Below, in pieces: positions 1 to 8,083 of a DNA stretch of 64,000 bases. The stretch's first letter is position 1, and each line of letters starts with the position of its first letter. Made by a program: the position numbers and the translations under genes. This DNA comes from Pseudonocardia halophobica (GTDB lineage: Bacteria > Actinomycetota > Actinomycetes > Mycobacteriales > Pseudonocardiaceae), in the NCBI RefSeq assembly GCF_027922425.1, contig NZ_BSFQ01000009.1, forward strand, positions 62,001 to 126,000, written 5' to 3'. Under the pieces are notes generated by a model, which had not been told where the DNA came from, did not search any database, and was given only the letters and a program-made list of their open reading frames with translations.

Positions 1-668
1 AGCTCGTCGCGCCCCTCACCTCCGTCCTCCCCGTCCCCGACGGGCTCGGCGCGGCCGAGGCGATGGTGCTGCTGCACGACGGCGGCACTGCGCTGGCCCT
101 GTTCGGCGACCTCGGCGTGCGGCCCGGCGAGCTCGTGCTCGTCCTGCCGGCGGCGGGCGGGGCGGGCAGCCTGCTCGTGCAGCTCGCACGGTCGACCGGG
201 GCGCGGGTGATCGGTGCGGCGCGCGGCGCCGAGAAGCTCGCGCTGGCCCGCTCGCTCGGCGCGGACCTCGCCGTCGACTACGGCGAACCGGAGTGGGCGG
301 ACGCCGTGCGCCGCCGGGTCGGCCAGGTCGACGTGGTGCTGGACGGCGTGGGCGGCGCGCTCGGCCGGGCCGCGTTCGGGCTGGTCGGCGCGGGTGGCCG
401 CTACTCCAACTACGGCGTCGCGGGTGGCGGTCCGACCGAGGTGGACCCGGTGGAGGCGCACTCCCGGGGGATCGGCGTGCGGGGGACGGAGCAGCTCGCC
501 GGGTTCGGGGGCGGCCGGCGGGCCCGCCAGGAGCGGATGCTGCGGGAGGCGGCCGCGGGCCGGATCCGGCCGGTGGTGGGGCGGCGCTTCCCGCTCGCGA
601 AGGCGGCGGACGCCCACACCGCGCTGCAGGACCGCGAGGTCGCCGGCAAGGCGGTGCTGGTTCCCTGA
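1..668 (+). CDS. MDR-family zinc-binding-type/quinone oxidoreductase (5' end outside window)
   Basis: The last 221 codons of a medium-chain dehydrogenase/reductase; the reading frame is open from base 3, so the start lies upstream of the window. The Rossmann nucleotide-binding loop is visible as AAGGAGSLLVQLAR, followed by GARVIGAARG and the VVLDGVGG segment typical of NADPH:quinone reductase-like members. The C-terminal part has the usual FPLAKAADAHTALQ and GKAVLVP ending. Members use NAD(P)H to reduce quinones or enones in the cytosol; the substrate cannot be read from sequence. It stops at 668 and the next gene is on the other strand. Confidence 0.9.
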   Translation, partial: LVAPLTSVLPVPDGLGAAEAMVLLHDGGTALALFGDLGVRPGELVLVLPAAGGAGSLLVQLARSTGARVIGAARGAEKLALARSLGADLAVDYGEPEWADAVRRRVGQVDVVLDGVGGALGRAAFGLVGAGGRYSNYGVAGGGPTEVDPVEAHSRGIGVRGTEQLAGFGGGRRARQERMLREAAAGRIRPVVGRRFPLAKAADAHTALQDREVAGKAVLVP

Positions 669-757
669 GCCCGAGGTCGGCACCTCCGGGCCGCACGTCC
701 CGGGACGACGGGGACGTGGGGTTCCGGGCGACCGGAGGTGCCGACCCGCGCGTGGCC

Positions 758-1045
758 CTACTGCTGACCGATGTCGAGCCAGGCGTACTCACCCACGAAG
801 CGCTCCAGCACCGTGGCGTCGATGTTGTCCTTGGCCCACTGGCGGGCGACCTCGTCGGCGGCCTCGGCCTCCGCCTGCGACGCCCAGGCGCTCATCGAGA
901 TGATCTTCCCCTCCTGGGTCATCACCCCGTAGGCGAGGTAGCCGGGCTGGGCCTGCATGAGCGGCAGGACACCGGCTTTCGCCTTCGCGATCATCTCCTG
1001 CTCGTCACCGGCGAACGAGTAGATGACACAGCGGCCGTGCGGCAT
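758..1045 (-). CDS. Small ABM-like (dimeric alpha/beta barrel) protein
   Basis: A 95-residue cytosolic protein without signal peptide. The pattern of a first strand (VIYSFAG), a long helix, a PGYLAYGVM strand and IISMSAWAS resembles the antibiotic-biosynthesis-monooxygenase/heme-degrading dimeric barrel superfamily. Those proteins are cofactor-free monooxygenases or ligand-binding dimers; no catalytic set can be assigned here. ATG start, with a purine-rich stretch a few bases upstream. It stands alone between convergent and co-directional neighbours. Confidence 0.7.
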   Translation of the reverse strand: MPHGRCVIYSFAGDEQEMIAKAKAGVLPLMQAQPGYLAYGVMTQEGKIISMSAWASQAEAEAADEVARQWAKDNIDATVLERFVGEYAWLDIGQQ

Positions 1046-1117
1046 GTCCCTCTCCCTTCTCGCGGTCCTGCGGGAGCCGGACAGGGTCCTCCGACGATCG
1101 AGGAAGCGCCAGGGGCC

Positions 1118-1864
1118 TCAGGCGGTGCGGGCGGCCGGGCTCGCGGACAGCGCGGCGTAGGTGGTGGGCCACGCCCCCTCGGCGAGGACGGCGTCGACGG
1201 TCTCCCGCACCGTGCGGACCCGGTCGTCGTGGCGGAGGTCCTTGGCGCGCACGCCGATCCGCACGACACCCGCCCGGCGGGCGATCCGCACGGCCTCGGC
1301 GTGCAGCACCCGGCAGCGCCAGGATTCGGCCCGCCGCCGGTCGTCACCGGACACCACGGCGTCGAGCCGGAAGCCGAGGGCGCGCGCCCGCAGGAGCACG
1401 CCGTCGGCGAAGAGGTGGACGCCGCCGTCGTCGAGACACATGCGGAAGCCCTGTTCGCGCACCGCCTCGACGGTGCCGGGCGAGGCGAGCCAGCGCGGCG
1501 CGGCGAACACGGCGGTGCCCAGCCCGAGACCGGTGAGCGCGCGCCGGGCGGCGGTGAGCCGGAGGCCGGCCTCGTGCCGGGGCAGCGCGGCGAACTCGCC
1601 CTTGCGCCCGACGCCGCCGCGCCGCGCGGGGTCCGGGGTGTGGTCGTAGCCGTGCAGGGCGAGCTCGTCGGCACCGCGGGTGCGGTCGCGCAGCCACCCC
1701 AGCAGCTCGGGCGGCGGCGGCCCGTCCGGCGAGGCGGGCTGCACCAGGTGGGTCAGCGGGACGCCGCGCAGGTCGAGGTCGGCGGCCAGCGCGCGGGCGC
1801 GGGGCAGGGCGTCGGCCCGGGCGTCGGTGAGCCCGGAGAGCGAGACGACCAGTCGGGCGGACAT
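1118..1864 (-). CDS. DUF2334 polysaccharide-deacetylase-like protein
   Basis: A 248-residue protein taken from the ATG at 1864 (MSARLVVSLSG). A longer frame exists upstream, but it runs through the palindrome at 1910-1949 and is rejected. The ELALHGYDHT segment and the later GRKGEFAAL are the characteristic DUF2334 signatures of the NodB-like TIM-barrel fold. RIARRAGVVRIGVRAKDLRHDD near the C-terminus fits the same family. A deacetylase activity on a carbohydrate is inferred from the fold only. No signal peptide is visible, so it is probably cytosolic. Confidence 0.8.
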   Translation of the reverse strand: MSARLVVSLSGLTDARADALPRARALAADLDLRGVPLTHLVQPASPDGPPPPELLGWLRDRTRGADELALHGYDHTPDPARRGGVGRKGEFAALPRHEAGLRLTAARRALTGLGLGTAVFAAPRWLASPGTVEAVREQGFRMCLDDGGVHLFADGVLLRARALGFRLDAVVSGDDRRRAESWRCRVLHAEAVRIARRAGVVRIGVRAKDLRHDDRVRTVRETVDAVLAEGAWPTTYAALSASPAARTA

Positions 1865-1909
1865 GCCCCGAAGGGAACGCTCCGCAGGTGAACGGCGCCG
1901 GACAGGGTC

Positions 1910-1949
1910 GTGAGTGGCGATGGTCGCTCTGGCGACCATCGCCACTCAC
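1910..1949. repeat. 40-nt palindromic repeat, copy 1
   Basis: Perfect inverted repeat with 18-nt arms (GTGAGTGGCGATGGTCGC and its complement) and a TCTG loop. It contains the TGA stop codon of purC on the minus strand and lies between purC and the DUF2334 gene. A second copy is at 54759-54798. It could act as a terminator or be a small dispersed mobile or REP-like element. Confidence 0.85.
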
Positions 1950-2782
1950 AGGGTCCAGGGGCTGCCGGTGATCCGCTCGTAGACCTCGGTGTAGCGGGCG
2001 CGGACGGCCGCGACCACCTCCGGCGGGACCTCGGGGCCGGGCTCGGTCTTGTCCCAGCCCGTGGAGAGCGCCCACTCCCGCGCGTACTGCTTGTCGAAGC
2101 TGTACTGCGGGCGGCCGGGCTCCCACTGGTCGGCGGGCCAGAACCGCGACGAGTCCGGCGTGAGCACCTCGTCGCCCAGCACGATCCGCCCGTCGGCGTC
2201 CCGGCCGAACTCCAGCTTGGTGTCGGCGAGCAGGATCCCGTTCTTCTCCGTGATCTCCGCGCCCATCCGGTAGACCTCGAGCGTGAGGTCCCGGATCCGG
2301 GCCGCGGTCTCGGCGCCGACCAGGTCCTCGACCTGCGCGAACGTGATCGCCTCGTCGTGCTGCCCCTTCGGCGCCTTGCTCGACGGCGTGAAGATCGGCT
2401 CGGGGAACCGCGACCCGTCCTCCAGCCCGGGCGGCAGCGCGATGCCGGACACGGTGCCGGTCTCGCGGTACTCCGTGAGGCCGCCGCCGGTCAGGTAGCC
2501 GCGAGCCACGCACTCGACCGGCAGCATCTCCAGCCGCCGGCACCGCACCGCCCGGCCTGCGAACTCCTCGGGGACGTCCGTGGAGCTCAGGACGTGGTGC
2601 GGCACGAGGTCCGCGACCTTGTCGAACCACCACAGGGAGAGCGAGGTGAGGATCTTGCCCTTGTCCGGCACCGGCGTCGGGAGGATGACGTCGAACACCG
2701 ACAGCCGGTCCGACGCGACCAGGACGATGTCGCCCCGGTCCTCGTAGATGTCCCGGACCTTGCCGGAGTGCAGCAGCTTCAC
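1946..2782 (-). CDS. purC: Phosphoribosylaminoimidazole-succinocarboxamide synthase
   Basis: A 278-residue SAICAR synthetase, which joins aspartate to CAIR with ATP in de novo purine synthesis. The N-terminal SGKVRDIYE glycine-rich loop, SDRLSVFDV, VECVARGYLTG, and DTKLEFG with the later DSSRFW are the family signatures. The start is GTG at 2782, overlapping the TGA of purB in a GTGA, so the two genes are translationally coupled. The stop lies inside the 40-nt palindrome, which may end the operon transcript. Length is usual for actinobacterial PurC. Confidence 0.97.
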   Translation of the reverse strand: MKLLHSGKVRDIYEDRGDIVLVASDRLSVFDVILPTPVPDKGKILTSLSLWWFDKVADLVPHHVLSSTDVPEEFAGRAVRCRRLEMLPVECVARGYLTGGGLTEYRETGTVSGIALPPGLEDGSRFPEPIFTPSSKAPKGQHDEAITFAQVEDLVGAETAARIRDLTLEVYRMGAEITEKNGILLADTKLEFGRDADGRIVLGDEVLTPDSSRFWPADQWEPGRPQYSFDKQYAREWALSTGWDKTEPGPEVPPEVVAAVRARYTEVYERITGSPWTL

Positions 2783-4197
2783 AGGATCGCTCCGGGGGTG
2801 TAGGCCGCGGCCTCGGGCAGCGCGTCCGTGATCTCCGCGACCTGCGCGACCACCGCGGCGACCTGCGCGGTCGCGGCGCCGGTGAAGGACAGCGGGTCGG
2901 CGAGCAGCCCGTCGAGCAGGCCCGCCGGGAGCCCCAGGCGCTCGTCGGCCTGCAGGCGCTCGACCAGGTCGTTGTCCTGCTGGCCCTTCTCCCGCATCGC
3001 CAGCGCGACGCCGACCGCGTGCTCCTTGATCACCTCGTGCGCGGTCTCCCGGCCGACCCCGGCCCGCACCGCCGCCATCAGCACCTTGGTGGTGGCGAGG
3101 AAAGGCAGGTAGCGGTCCAGCTCGCGGGCGATCACGGCCGGGTAGGCGCCGAACTCGTCGAGCACGGTCAGCGTGGTCTCGTAGAGGCCGTCGAGGGCGA
3201 AGAAGGCGTCGGGCAGCGCGACCCGGCGGACGACGGAGCAGAACACGTCGCCCTCGTTCCACTGCGCGCCGGCCAGCTCGGCGGCCATCGACGCGGTGCC
3301 GCGCAGCACCACCTGCAGCCCGTTGATCCGCTCCGCGGAGCGGGTGTTCATCTTGTGCGGCATCGCGCTCGACCCGACCTGGCCGGGCTTGAAGCCCTCG
3401 GTCGCGAGCTCCTGGCCCGCCATCAGCCGGATCGTGGTGGCGAGCGACGACGGCGCCGCGCCCAGCTGCACGAGCAGCGAGCAGACGTCGTGGTCGAGCG
3501 AGCGGGGGTACACCTGCCCGACGCTGGTGAACACGCCCGCGAAACCGAGGTGCCCGGCGACCCGGGACTCGAGCTGCGCCAGCTTGGCGGCGTCGCCGTC
3601 GAGCAGGTCGAGCATGTCCTGGGCCGTGCCGACCGGGCCCTTGATGCCGCGCAGCGGGTAGCGCGCCCGCAGCTCCTCCAGCCGCCGGTACGCGACGAGC
3701 AGCTCGTCGGCCGCGGAGGCGAAGCGCTTGCCGAGCGTGGTGGCCTGGGCCGCGACGTTGTGGCTGCGGCCGGCCATGACCAGCTCGGCGTACTCCGACG
3801 CCCGGCGCGCCAGCCGGGCCAGCACCGCGACCGTGCGGTCCCGGACCAGCTCCAGGGACAGCCGCATCTGCAGCTGCTCGACGTTCTCGGTGAGGTCGCG
3901 GCTGGTCAGGCCCTTGTGCACCTGCTCGTGGCCGGCGAGGGCGTTGAACTCCTCGATCCGGGCCTTCACGTCGTGCCGCGTGACGCGCTCGCGCTCGGCG
4001 ATCGAGGCGAGGTCGACCTGCTCGACCACGCGCTCGTAGTCGGCGATCGCCTGCTCCGGCACGTCGACACCCAGATCGCGCTGCGCCTTGAGCACCGCGA
4101 TCCACAGGCGCCGCTCCAGCACGATCTTGTACTCGGGCGACCAGATCTCGACCAGCTCGGGGCTCGCGTACCGCGCGGCCAGCACGTTGGGGATCAC
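2779..4197 (-). CDS. purB: Adenylosuccinate lyase
   Basis: A 472-residue member of the fumarase/aspartase superfamily. It catalyses two steps of AMP synthesis: SAICAR to AICAR, and adenylosuccinate to AMP. The flexible signature loop is present as GSSAMPHKMNTRSAERI, with TSRDLTENVEQ and AGRSHNVAAQATTLGKR as the other active-site segments. It is first in a purB-purC pair whose coding regions overlap by four bases, placing consecutive pathway enzymes in one transcript. ATG start. Confidence 0.97.
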   Translation of the reverse strand: MIPNVLAARYASPELVEIWSPEYKIVLERRLWIAVLKAQRDLGVDVPEQAIADYERVVEQVDLASIAERERVTRHDVKARIEEFNALAGHEQVHKGLTSRDLTENVEQLQMRLSLELVRDRTVAVLARLARRASEYAELVMAGRSHNVAAQATTLGKRFASAADELLVAYRRLEELRARYPLRGIKGPVGTAQDMLDLLDGDAAKLAQLESRVAGHLGFAGVFTSVGQVYPRSLDHDVCSLLVQLGAAPSSLATTIRLMAGQELATEGFKPGQVGSSAMPHKMNTRSAERINGLQVVLRGTASMAAELAGAQWNEGDVFCSVVRRVALPDAFFALDGLYETTLTVLDEFGAYPAVIARELDRYLPFLATTKVLMAAVRAGVGRETAHEVIKEHAVGVALAMREKGQQDNDLVERLQADERLGLPAGLLDGLLADPLSFTGAATAQVAAVVAQVAEITDALPEAAAYTPGAIL

Positions 4198-4216
4198 GTC
4201 TGACCAGGGTACGTGG

Positions 4217-4774
4217 CTACAGAACGCGCAGGAGCGCCGCCCGCGCGGTGGCCCGGGGATCGGGGTCGGCCTCGATCAGCGCGGACAGGACCGCGCCGTC
4301 GACGACCTCGATCACCCGCCGCAGCCCGCCCGCGTCGAGCGGGTGCCCGGCACGGGCCAGGGCCTCGGTGAGCAGGCTGTCGAGCTCGGCGCGCAGGGTG
4401 CGCATGAGCGGGGCGAGGTAGGGCCGCCGCCCGGCCCCGACGAGCTGCTCGTAGCGCAGCAGCACCGCGTCGAGCCCGCCCTTGCGGGAGTCCCGGCCCA
4501 GCAGCTGGTCGAGCACCAGCTCGAGCGGGTCCGCCTCGGTGCCGGCGTCGAGCTCCGCGCGGCCGGCCGCGAGCTCCTGCCGGCTGGTGAGCTCGACCGC
4601 GGCCGTGACCAGCTCGTCGAGCGAGTCGAAGTAGTACGTCGTGGAGGCGAGCGGGAGGCCGGCGCGTTCGGCGACCGCACGGTGCCGGACGGCGTCGAAG
4701 CCGCCCTCGCGGAGCAGCTCCCCCGCGGCCTCGGTGAGCGCCTGCCGGCGGCGCTCGCCCTTCTCCGTGGTCAC
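4217..4774 (-). CDS. TetR-family transcriptional regulator
   Basis: A 185-residue one-component regulator read from GTG at 4774 (VTTEKGERRRQALTEAA); a longer upstream frame has no better start. The N-terminal helix-turn-helix runs from about residue 8 to 55 and contains FDAVRHRAVAERAGLPLASTTYYFDS, the classical TetR DNA-binding arrangement. The rest is the all-helical ligand and dimerisation domain, close to the TetR_C group seen in YcdC/RutR-like proteins. It sits immediately upstream of purB in the same orientation, with only about 20 bp between them. No ligand can be proposed. Confidence 0.85.
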   Translation of the reverse strand: MTTEKGERRRQALTEAAGELLREGGFDAVRHRAVAERAGLPLASTTYYFDSLDELVTAAVELTSRQELAAGRAELDAGTEADPLELVLDQLLGRDSRKGGLDAVLLRYEQLVGAGRRPYLAPLMRTLRAELDSLLTEALARAGHPLDAGGLRRVIEVVDGAVLSALIEADPDPRATARAALLRVL

Positions 4775-4802
4775 GCCGCCAGTCTGCCCTGCGGTCCCCT
4801 GC

Positions 4803-5507
4803 TCACAGCTGCGGGCCGAGCGCCTCCGCCAGCGGCCGGACATCGTCGGCGAAGGGGACGCCGCCGGAGTCCGCGTCGCCGCGCGAGGTCACCACCACGG
4901 TGCCGCCCGAGGCGGTCGGCACCTCCGCGGTGACCCAGCCCACCGCGCTCGCGGTCTGGGCGGGCGGCCCCCCCGCCGGGGTGTAGACGACGGTGAGCAG
5001 GCCGGTCAGCGCCCCGTCGGTGACCTCCAGGTTGACCTCGCGGCCGCCCCCGGGCCGGCAGATCATCGTGGTCGGCGCCTCCCGCGCGCCGGCCAGCCCG
5101 GGCAGCGCCGCGTCGACCAGCGCCCGCAGCTCCGGGTCCTGCGGGTTCACGCAGTCCCCCGCGGCCGGGCCCAGCGGCGCTCCCGACCGGGGCGCCGACG
5201 GGGCCGCCGCGGCCCGCGGTGCCGCCGCGTCGGCCGCCGATCCGGGCCCTGCCTGCTCGGCCCGCTCAGGCGCCGGGGCCGCCGCCGAGGTCGTGGTGCC
5301 GCCGTCGCGGGTGAGCACGACCCCGGTCGTGACCCCGCCGGCCAGCACGATCGCCGCGGCGGCGACGCCGCCGGCGACCAGCGTCCGGCGCCGCCGGGCG
5401 AGTCGCCGCGAGCCCGCGAGCACGTCCTCGTGGTCGAAGCCGGCCTCGGGGGCGTCCTGCACGGCGGCCCGGAAGGCGGCCGCCAGCCGGTCGTCGTCGT
5501 TCTCCAT
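4803..5507 (-). CDS. Membrane-anchored putative anti-sigma partner of the upstream ECF sigma factor
   Basis: A 234-residue protein starting at the ATG at 5507, eight bases after a GAGGAGG ribosome site; the in-frame GTG at 5516 abuts that site and is rejected. Residues 1-40 are cytosolic and charged (RLAAAFRAAVQDAPEAGFDHEDVL), then RRLARRRRTLVAGGVAAAAIVLAGG starts a single membrane helix. An Ala/Pro/Ser linker and a secreted domain with two cysteines follow. Position directly after an ECF sigma gene and topology fit an anti-sigma factor or sigma-regulon membrane protein, but there is no ZAS HxxxCxxC motif, so the role is inferred. Confidence 0.6.
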   Translation of the reverse strand: MENDDDRLAAAFRAAVQDAPEAGFDHEDVLAGSRRLARRRRTLVAGGVAAAAIVLAGGVTTGVVLTRDGGTTTSAAAPAPERAEQAGPGSAADAAAPRAAAAPSAPRSGAPLGPAAGDCVNPQDPELRALVDAALPGLAGAREAPTTMICRPGGGREVNLEVTDGALTGLLTVVYTPAGGPPAQTASAVGWVTAEVPTASGGTVVVTSRGDADSGGVPFADDVRPLAEALGPQL

Positions 5508-5532
5508 CCGGGTCACCTCCTCGTCCCGTCCG

Positions 5533-6048
5533 TCATCCCGCGGCCCGGAGGTCGTCGAGCGTGTCCCCCAGGATCGCCCGCAACGCCGCCAACCCGTGTG
5601 CGGTCTGGCTCTTCACCGTGCCGGTCGAGCAGCCGAGCGCCTCCGCCGTGGCCGTGACGTCGAGTCCCTCCAGGTATCGCAGCACCAGGACCGCGCGCTG
5701 CCGGGCCGGGACCGCGCGCAACGCCTCGACCAGGGCCGTCCGCGTCGCGACCCCGTCGGCCGACGGGCCCGTGGCCGCGCGGTCCGGGGTGATCTCGACC
5801 GGCCGCTCGCGGCGCCAGGGCCGGCGCGACTCGTCGACGACCGCCCGCACCAGAGTCCGCCGCACCCAGGCGTCGAGCGCCTGCGGGTCGCGGATGCGGT
5901 GCCAGTGCCGGTGCAGCGCGACGAACGCCGACTGCGCGTGGTCGTCCGCCCGGTGCCAGTCCCCGCAGAGCAGGAAGGCCGTGCGGCGCACGGCGTCGCG
6001 GCGCGCGCGGAAGTACTCCGCGAACGCGCGCTCGGCGGCGTCGTCCAC
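5533..6048 (-). CDS. SigE-family ECF RNA polymerase sigma factor
   Basis: A 171-residue sigma-70 ECF protein. I take GTG at 6048 (VDDAAERAFAEYF), which has a GGGAGGG ribosome site six bases upstream, rather than the GTG at 6096 that lacks one. Region 2 carries FAEYFRARRDAVRRTAFLLCGDWHRADD; region 4 carries RQRAVLVLRYLEGLDVTATAEALGCSTGTVKSQ. This is the actinobacterial SigE-type family of short sigma factors usually encoded beside a membrane regulator, as here. It would direct RNA polymerase to stress promoters. The upstream 150 bp is shared divergently with the aldolase gene. Confidence 0.9.
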   Translation of the reverse strand: MDDAAERAFAEYFRARRDAVRRTAFLLCGDWHRADDHAQSAFVALHRHWHRIRDPQALDAWVRRTLVRAVVDESRRPWRRERPVEITPDRAATGPSADGVATRTALVEALRAVPARQRAVLVLRYLEGLDVTATAEALGCSTGTVKSQTAHGLAALRAILGDTLDDLRAAG

Positions 6049-6197
6049 CTGGTGCCCTCCCTTCGTCGCCCCTGTGACGATGCGGACGCCGACCACGGTT
6101 GCATCCCCCCACCGACCTCACCCGTCCGGCCCAACGTCGTGACCTTTTCGTGACCCGGCGAGACCGAGAGTGGCGGGGGCTGACAGAATTCCGTCCG

Positions 6198-7343
6198 ATG
6201 CGGACCCCGACGCGATCCCGGCGACCTGCGGCGAGAACTGTCTCCTCGGCGGTCTCCGCCCGGGCCAAGGCGAGCAAGCCGGATCCGGACGCGCCGATCG
6301 ACCTCCGGTCGGACACGGTCACCCGGCCGACCCGCGAGATGCGCGCGGCGATGGCCGACGCCGAGGTGGGCGACGACGTCCTCGACGGCGACCCCACGCT
6401 GCGCGAGCTGGAGGAGCGGGTCGCGGGGATCCTCGGGGCGTCGGCCGCCCTGTGGACGCCGAGCGGCTCGATGGGCAACCTCATCGCGCTGATGTCGCAC
6501 CTGCAGCGGGGCGACTCGTTCCTGGCCCCGAAGGGCGCCCACGTGCTCGACGCCGAGCTGGGCACCGCCGCCTGGCTGGCCGGCGGCATGCCGCAGCCGC
6601 TCGACCACGACGCCGGGCCCGGCAAGGTCTCCGCCGCCGCGGTCCGCCGCGCCGCGGGCACCGCCGGGCCGTACTACACGTTGCGCACCCGGCTGCTGTG
6701 CCTGGAGAACACGCACAACGCCGCGGGCGGCACCGTCACCCGCCCCGAGGAGCACGCGAAGGCCGCCGGCGCCGCCCGGGCCGCCGGCCTCGCCGTGCAC
6801 CTCGACGGTGCGCGGCTCTGGCACGCCGCCGTGAAGCTCGGTGTGCCGCCGGGCGCGCTGACCGTCGGGTCCGACACGGTGCAGGTCTGCCTGTCGAAGG
6901 GCCTCGGCGCGCCGGTCGGGTCGGTCGTCGCCGGGTCGGTCGAGTTCGTCGAGGAGGCCCGCCGGCTGCGCAAGATGCTCGGCGGCGGGGTCCGGCAGGG
7001 CGGCGTGCTGGGCGCGGCCGGGCTGGTCGCGCTGGACCGGATCGACCGGCTGGCCGAGGACCACGCCCGCGCCGCCACGCTCGCCGCCGGCCTGCGCGAG
7101 CGCGGCTGGCGGGTGCAGGAGCCCGAGACCAACATCGTGCTGGTCACCGTGGCCGACCTGGCCGGGACGATCGCCCGGTTCGCCGAGGCCGGGGTGCGGG
7201 TCAGCGCCATGTCCGGGAAGGTCCGGCTGATGACGCACGCCGACCTCACCGACGCGGACGTCAGCGCGGCGCTGGATCGGATCGGACCGCTGGAGCGGGC
7301 CGTCCGGCAGCCGGCGGCTCCAGCGCGTCGAGCCGCGCCCTGA
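6198..7343 (+). CDS. Low-specificity threonine aldolase / beta-eliminating lyase family
   Basis: A 381-residue PLP enzyme of fold type I starting at the ATG at 6198. IDLRSDTVTRPTREMRAAM, GDDVLDGDPTLRELEERVA, the substrate and cofactor segment LDGARLWHAAV, and CLSKGLGAPVGS with the Schiff-base lysine are the threonine aldolase signatures. It would cleave L-threonine or allo-threonine to glycine and acetaldehyde in the cytosol. The first 25 residues are a basic, Ala/Ser-rich tail not usual for the family. Its 3' end overlaps the potassium channel gene on the other strand by 83 bp. Confidence 0.9.
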   Translation: MRTPTRSRRPAARTVSSAVSARAKASKPDPDAPIDLRSDTVTRPTREMRAAMADAEVGDDVLDGDPTLRELEERVAGILGASAALWTPSGSMGNLIALMSHLQRGDSFLAPKGAHVLDAELGTAAWLAGGMPQPLDHDAGPGKVSAAAVRRAAGTAGPYYTLRTRLLCLENTHNAAGGTVTRPEEHAKAAGAARAAGLAVHLDGARLWHAAVKLGVPPGALTVGSDTVQVCLSKGLGAPVGSVVAGSVEFVEEARRLRKMLGGGVRQGGVLGAAGLVALDRIDRLAEDHARAATLAAGLRERGWRVQEPETNIVLVTVADLAGTIARFAEAGVRVSAMSGKVRLMTHADLTDADVSAALDRIGPLERAVRQPAAPARRAAP

Positions 7344-8076
7344 GCCGGCGCACCTCCTCGAGCAGCAGGTCGATCTTCCGCTCGGACTCGGCGAGCTCGC
7401 TCTCCGTGCGCTCTGCCGTCGTCTCCGCGGTGCGCCGCAGGTTCTCGACGAACCAGCTGGCGATCGACGCCGTCACCACGCCGAGCAGCGCGATCCCGGC
7501 CACCATCAGCGTCGCCGCGATGATCCGCCCCTCGACCGTGACCGGGTAGCGGTCGCCGTAGCCGACCGTCGAGATCGTGGTGATCGTCCACCACACCGCC
7601 TCGCCGAAGGTCGTGATCGACGCGTCCGGGGCGCCGCGCTCGGCGTCGTACACCGCGAGCGCCGCGACGAACCCGACGAGCGCCACGGTGCCGGTCACGT
7701 ACACCGCGACCCGGCCGCGGAAGTCGTCCCGCAGCTGCCGGTTCAGCACGCTGATCACCGTGACCAGCCGCAGCACCCGCAGCTGGCGGAACATCGGCAG
7801 CAGCAGGATCGCCAGGTCGAGCAGGTGCGTGCCGACGAACCGCAGGCGCCGCCGGGCCAGCGCGAGCCGGATCAGGTAGTCCACCCCGAACACGACCCAG
7901 ACCACGGTGAGACCCGTGTCGACGGCCGCGCGCGTGTCCGGCGACAGCGAGGTGTCCAGCACTGTCCACGCGTAGCAGGCCAGGAACGCGACCGCGAGGA
8001 CGGTCAGCGGCCAGTCCAGCCACCGGTTCCAGGCCGCGATGCGCGGCTCCTCGCGCTGTGCGTCCGCACTGGTCAT
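7261..8076 (-). CDS. Voltage-gated-type potassium channel
   Basis: A 271-residue inner-membrane protein with six membrane segments: S1 around LTVLAVAFLACYAWTVL, an arginine-spaced S4 (FRQLRVLRLVTVISVLNRQLR), and a pore loop with the K+ selectivity filter TTISTVGYGDRYP before S6. The C-terminus is a predicted coiled coil (ESELAESERKIDLLLEEVRRL), a likely tetramerisation element, and there is no RCK domain. ATG at 8076 is chosen, since the longer frame overlaps the adjacent aminotransferase. The last 27 residues are encoded in the 83-bp antisense overlap with the aldolase gene. Confidence 0.93.
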   Translation of the reverse strand: MTSADAQREEPRIAAWNRWLDWPLTVLAVAFLACYAWTVLDTSLSPDTRAAVDTGLTVVWVVFGVDYLIRLALARRRLRFVGTHLLDLAILLLPMFRQLRVLRLVTVISVLNRQLRDDFRGRVAVYVTGTVALVGFVAALAVYDAERGAPDASITTFGEAVWWTITTISTVGYGDRYPVTVEGRIIAATLMVAGIALLGVVTASIASWFVENLRRTAETTAERTESELAESERKIDLLLEEVRRLRARLDALEPPAAGRPAPAVRSDPAPR

Positions 8077-8083
8077 GCGGTCA

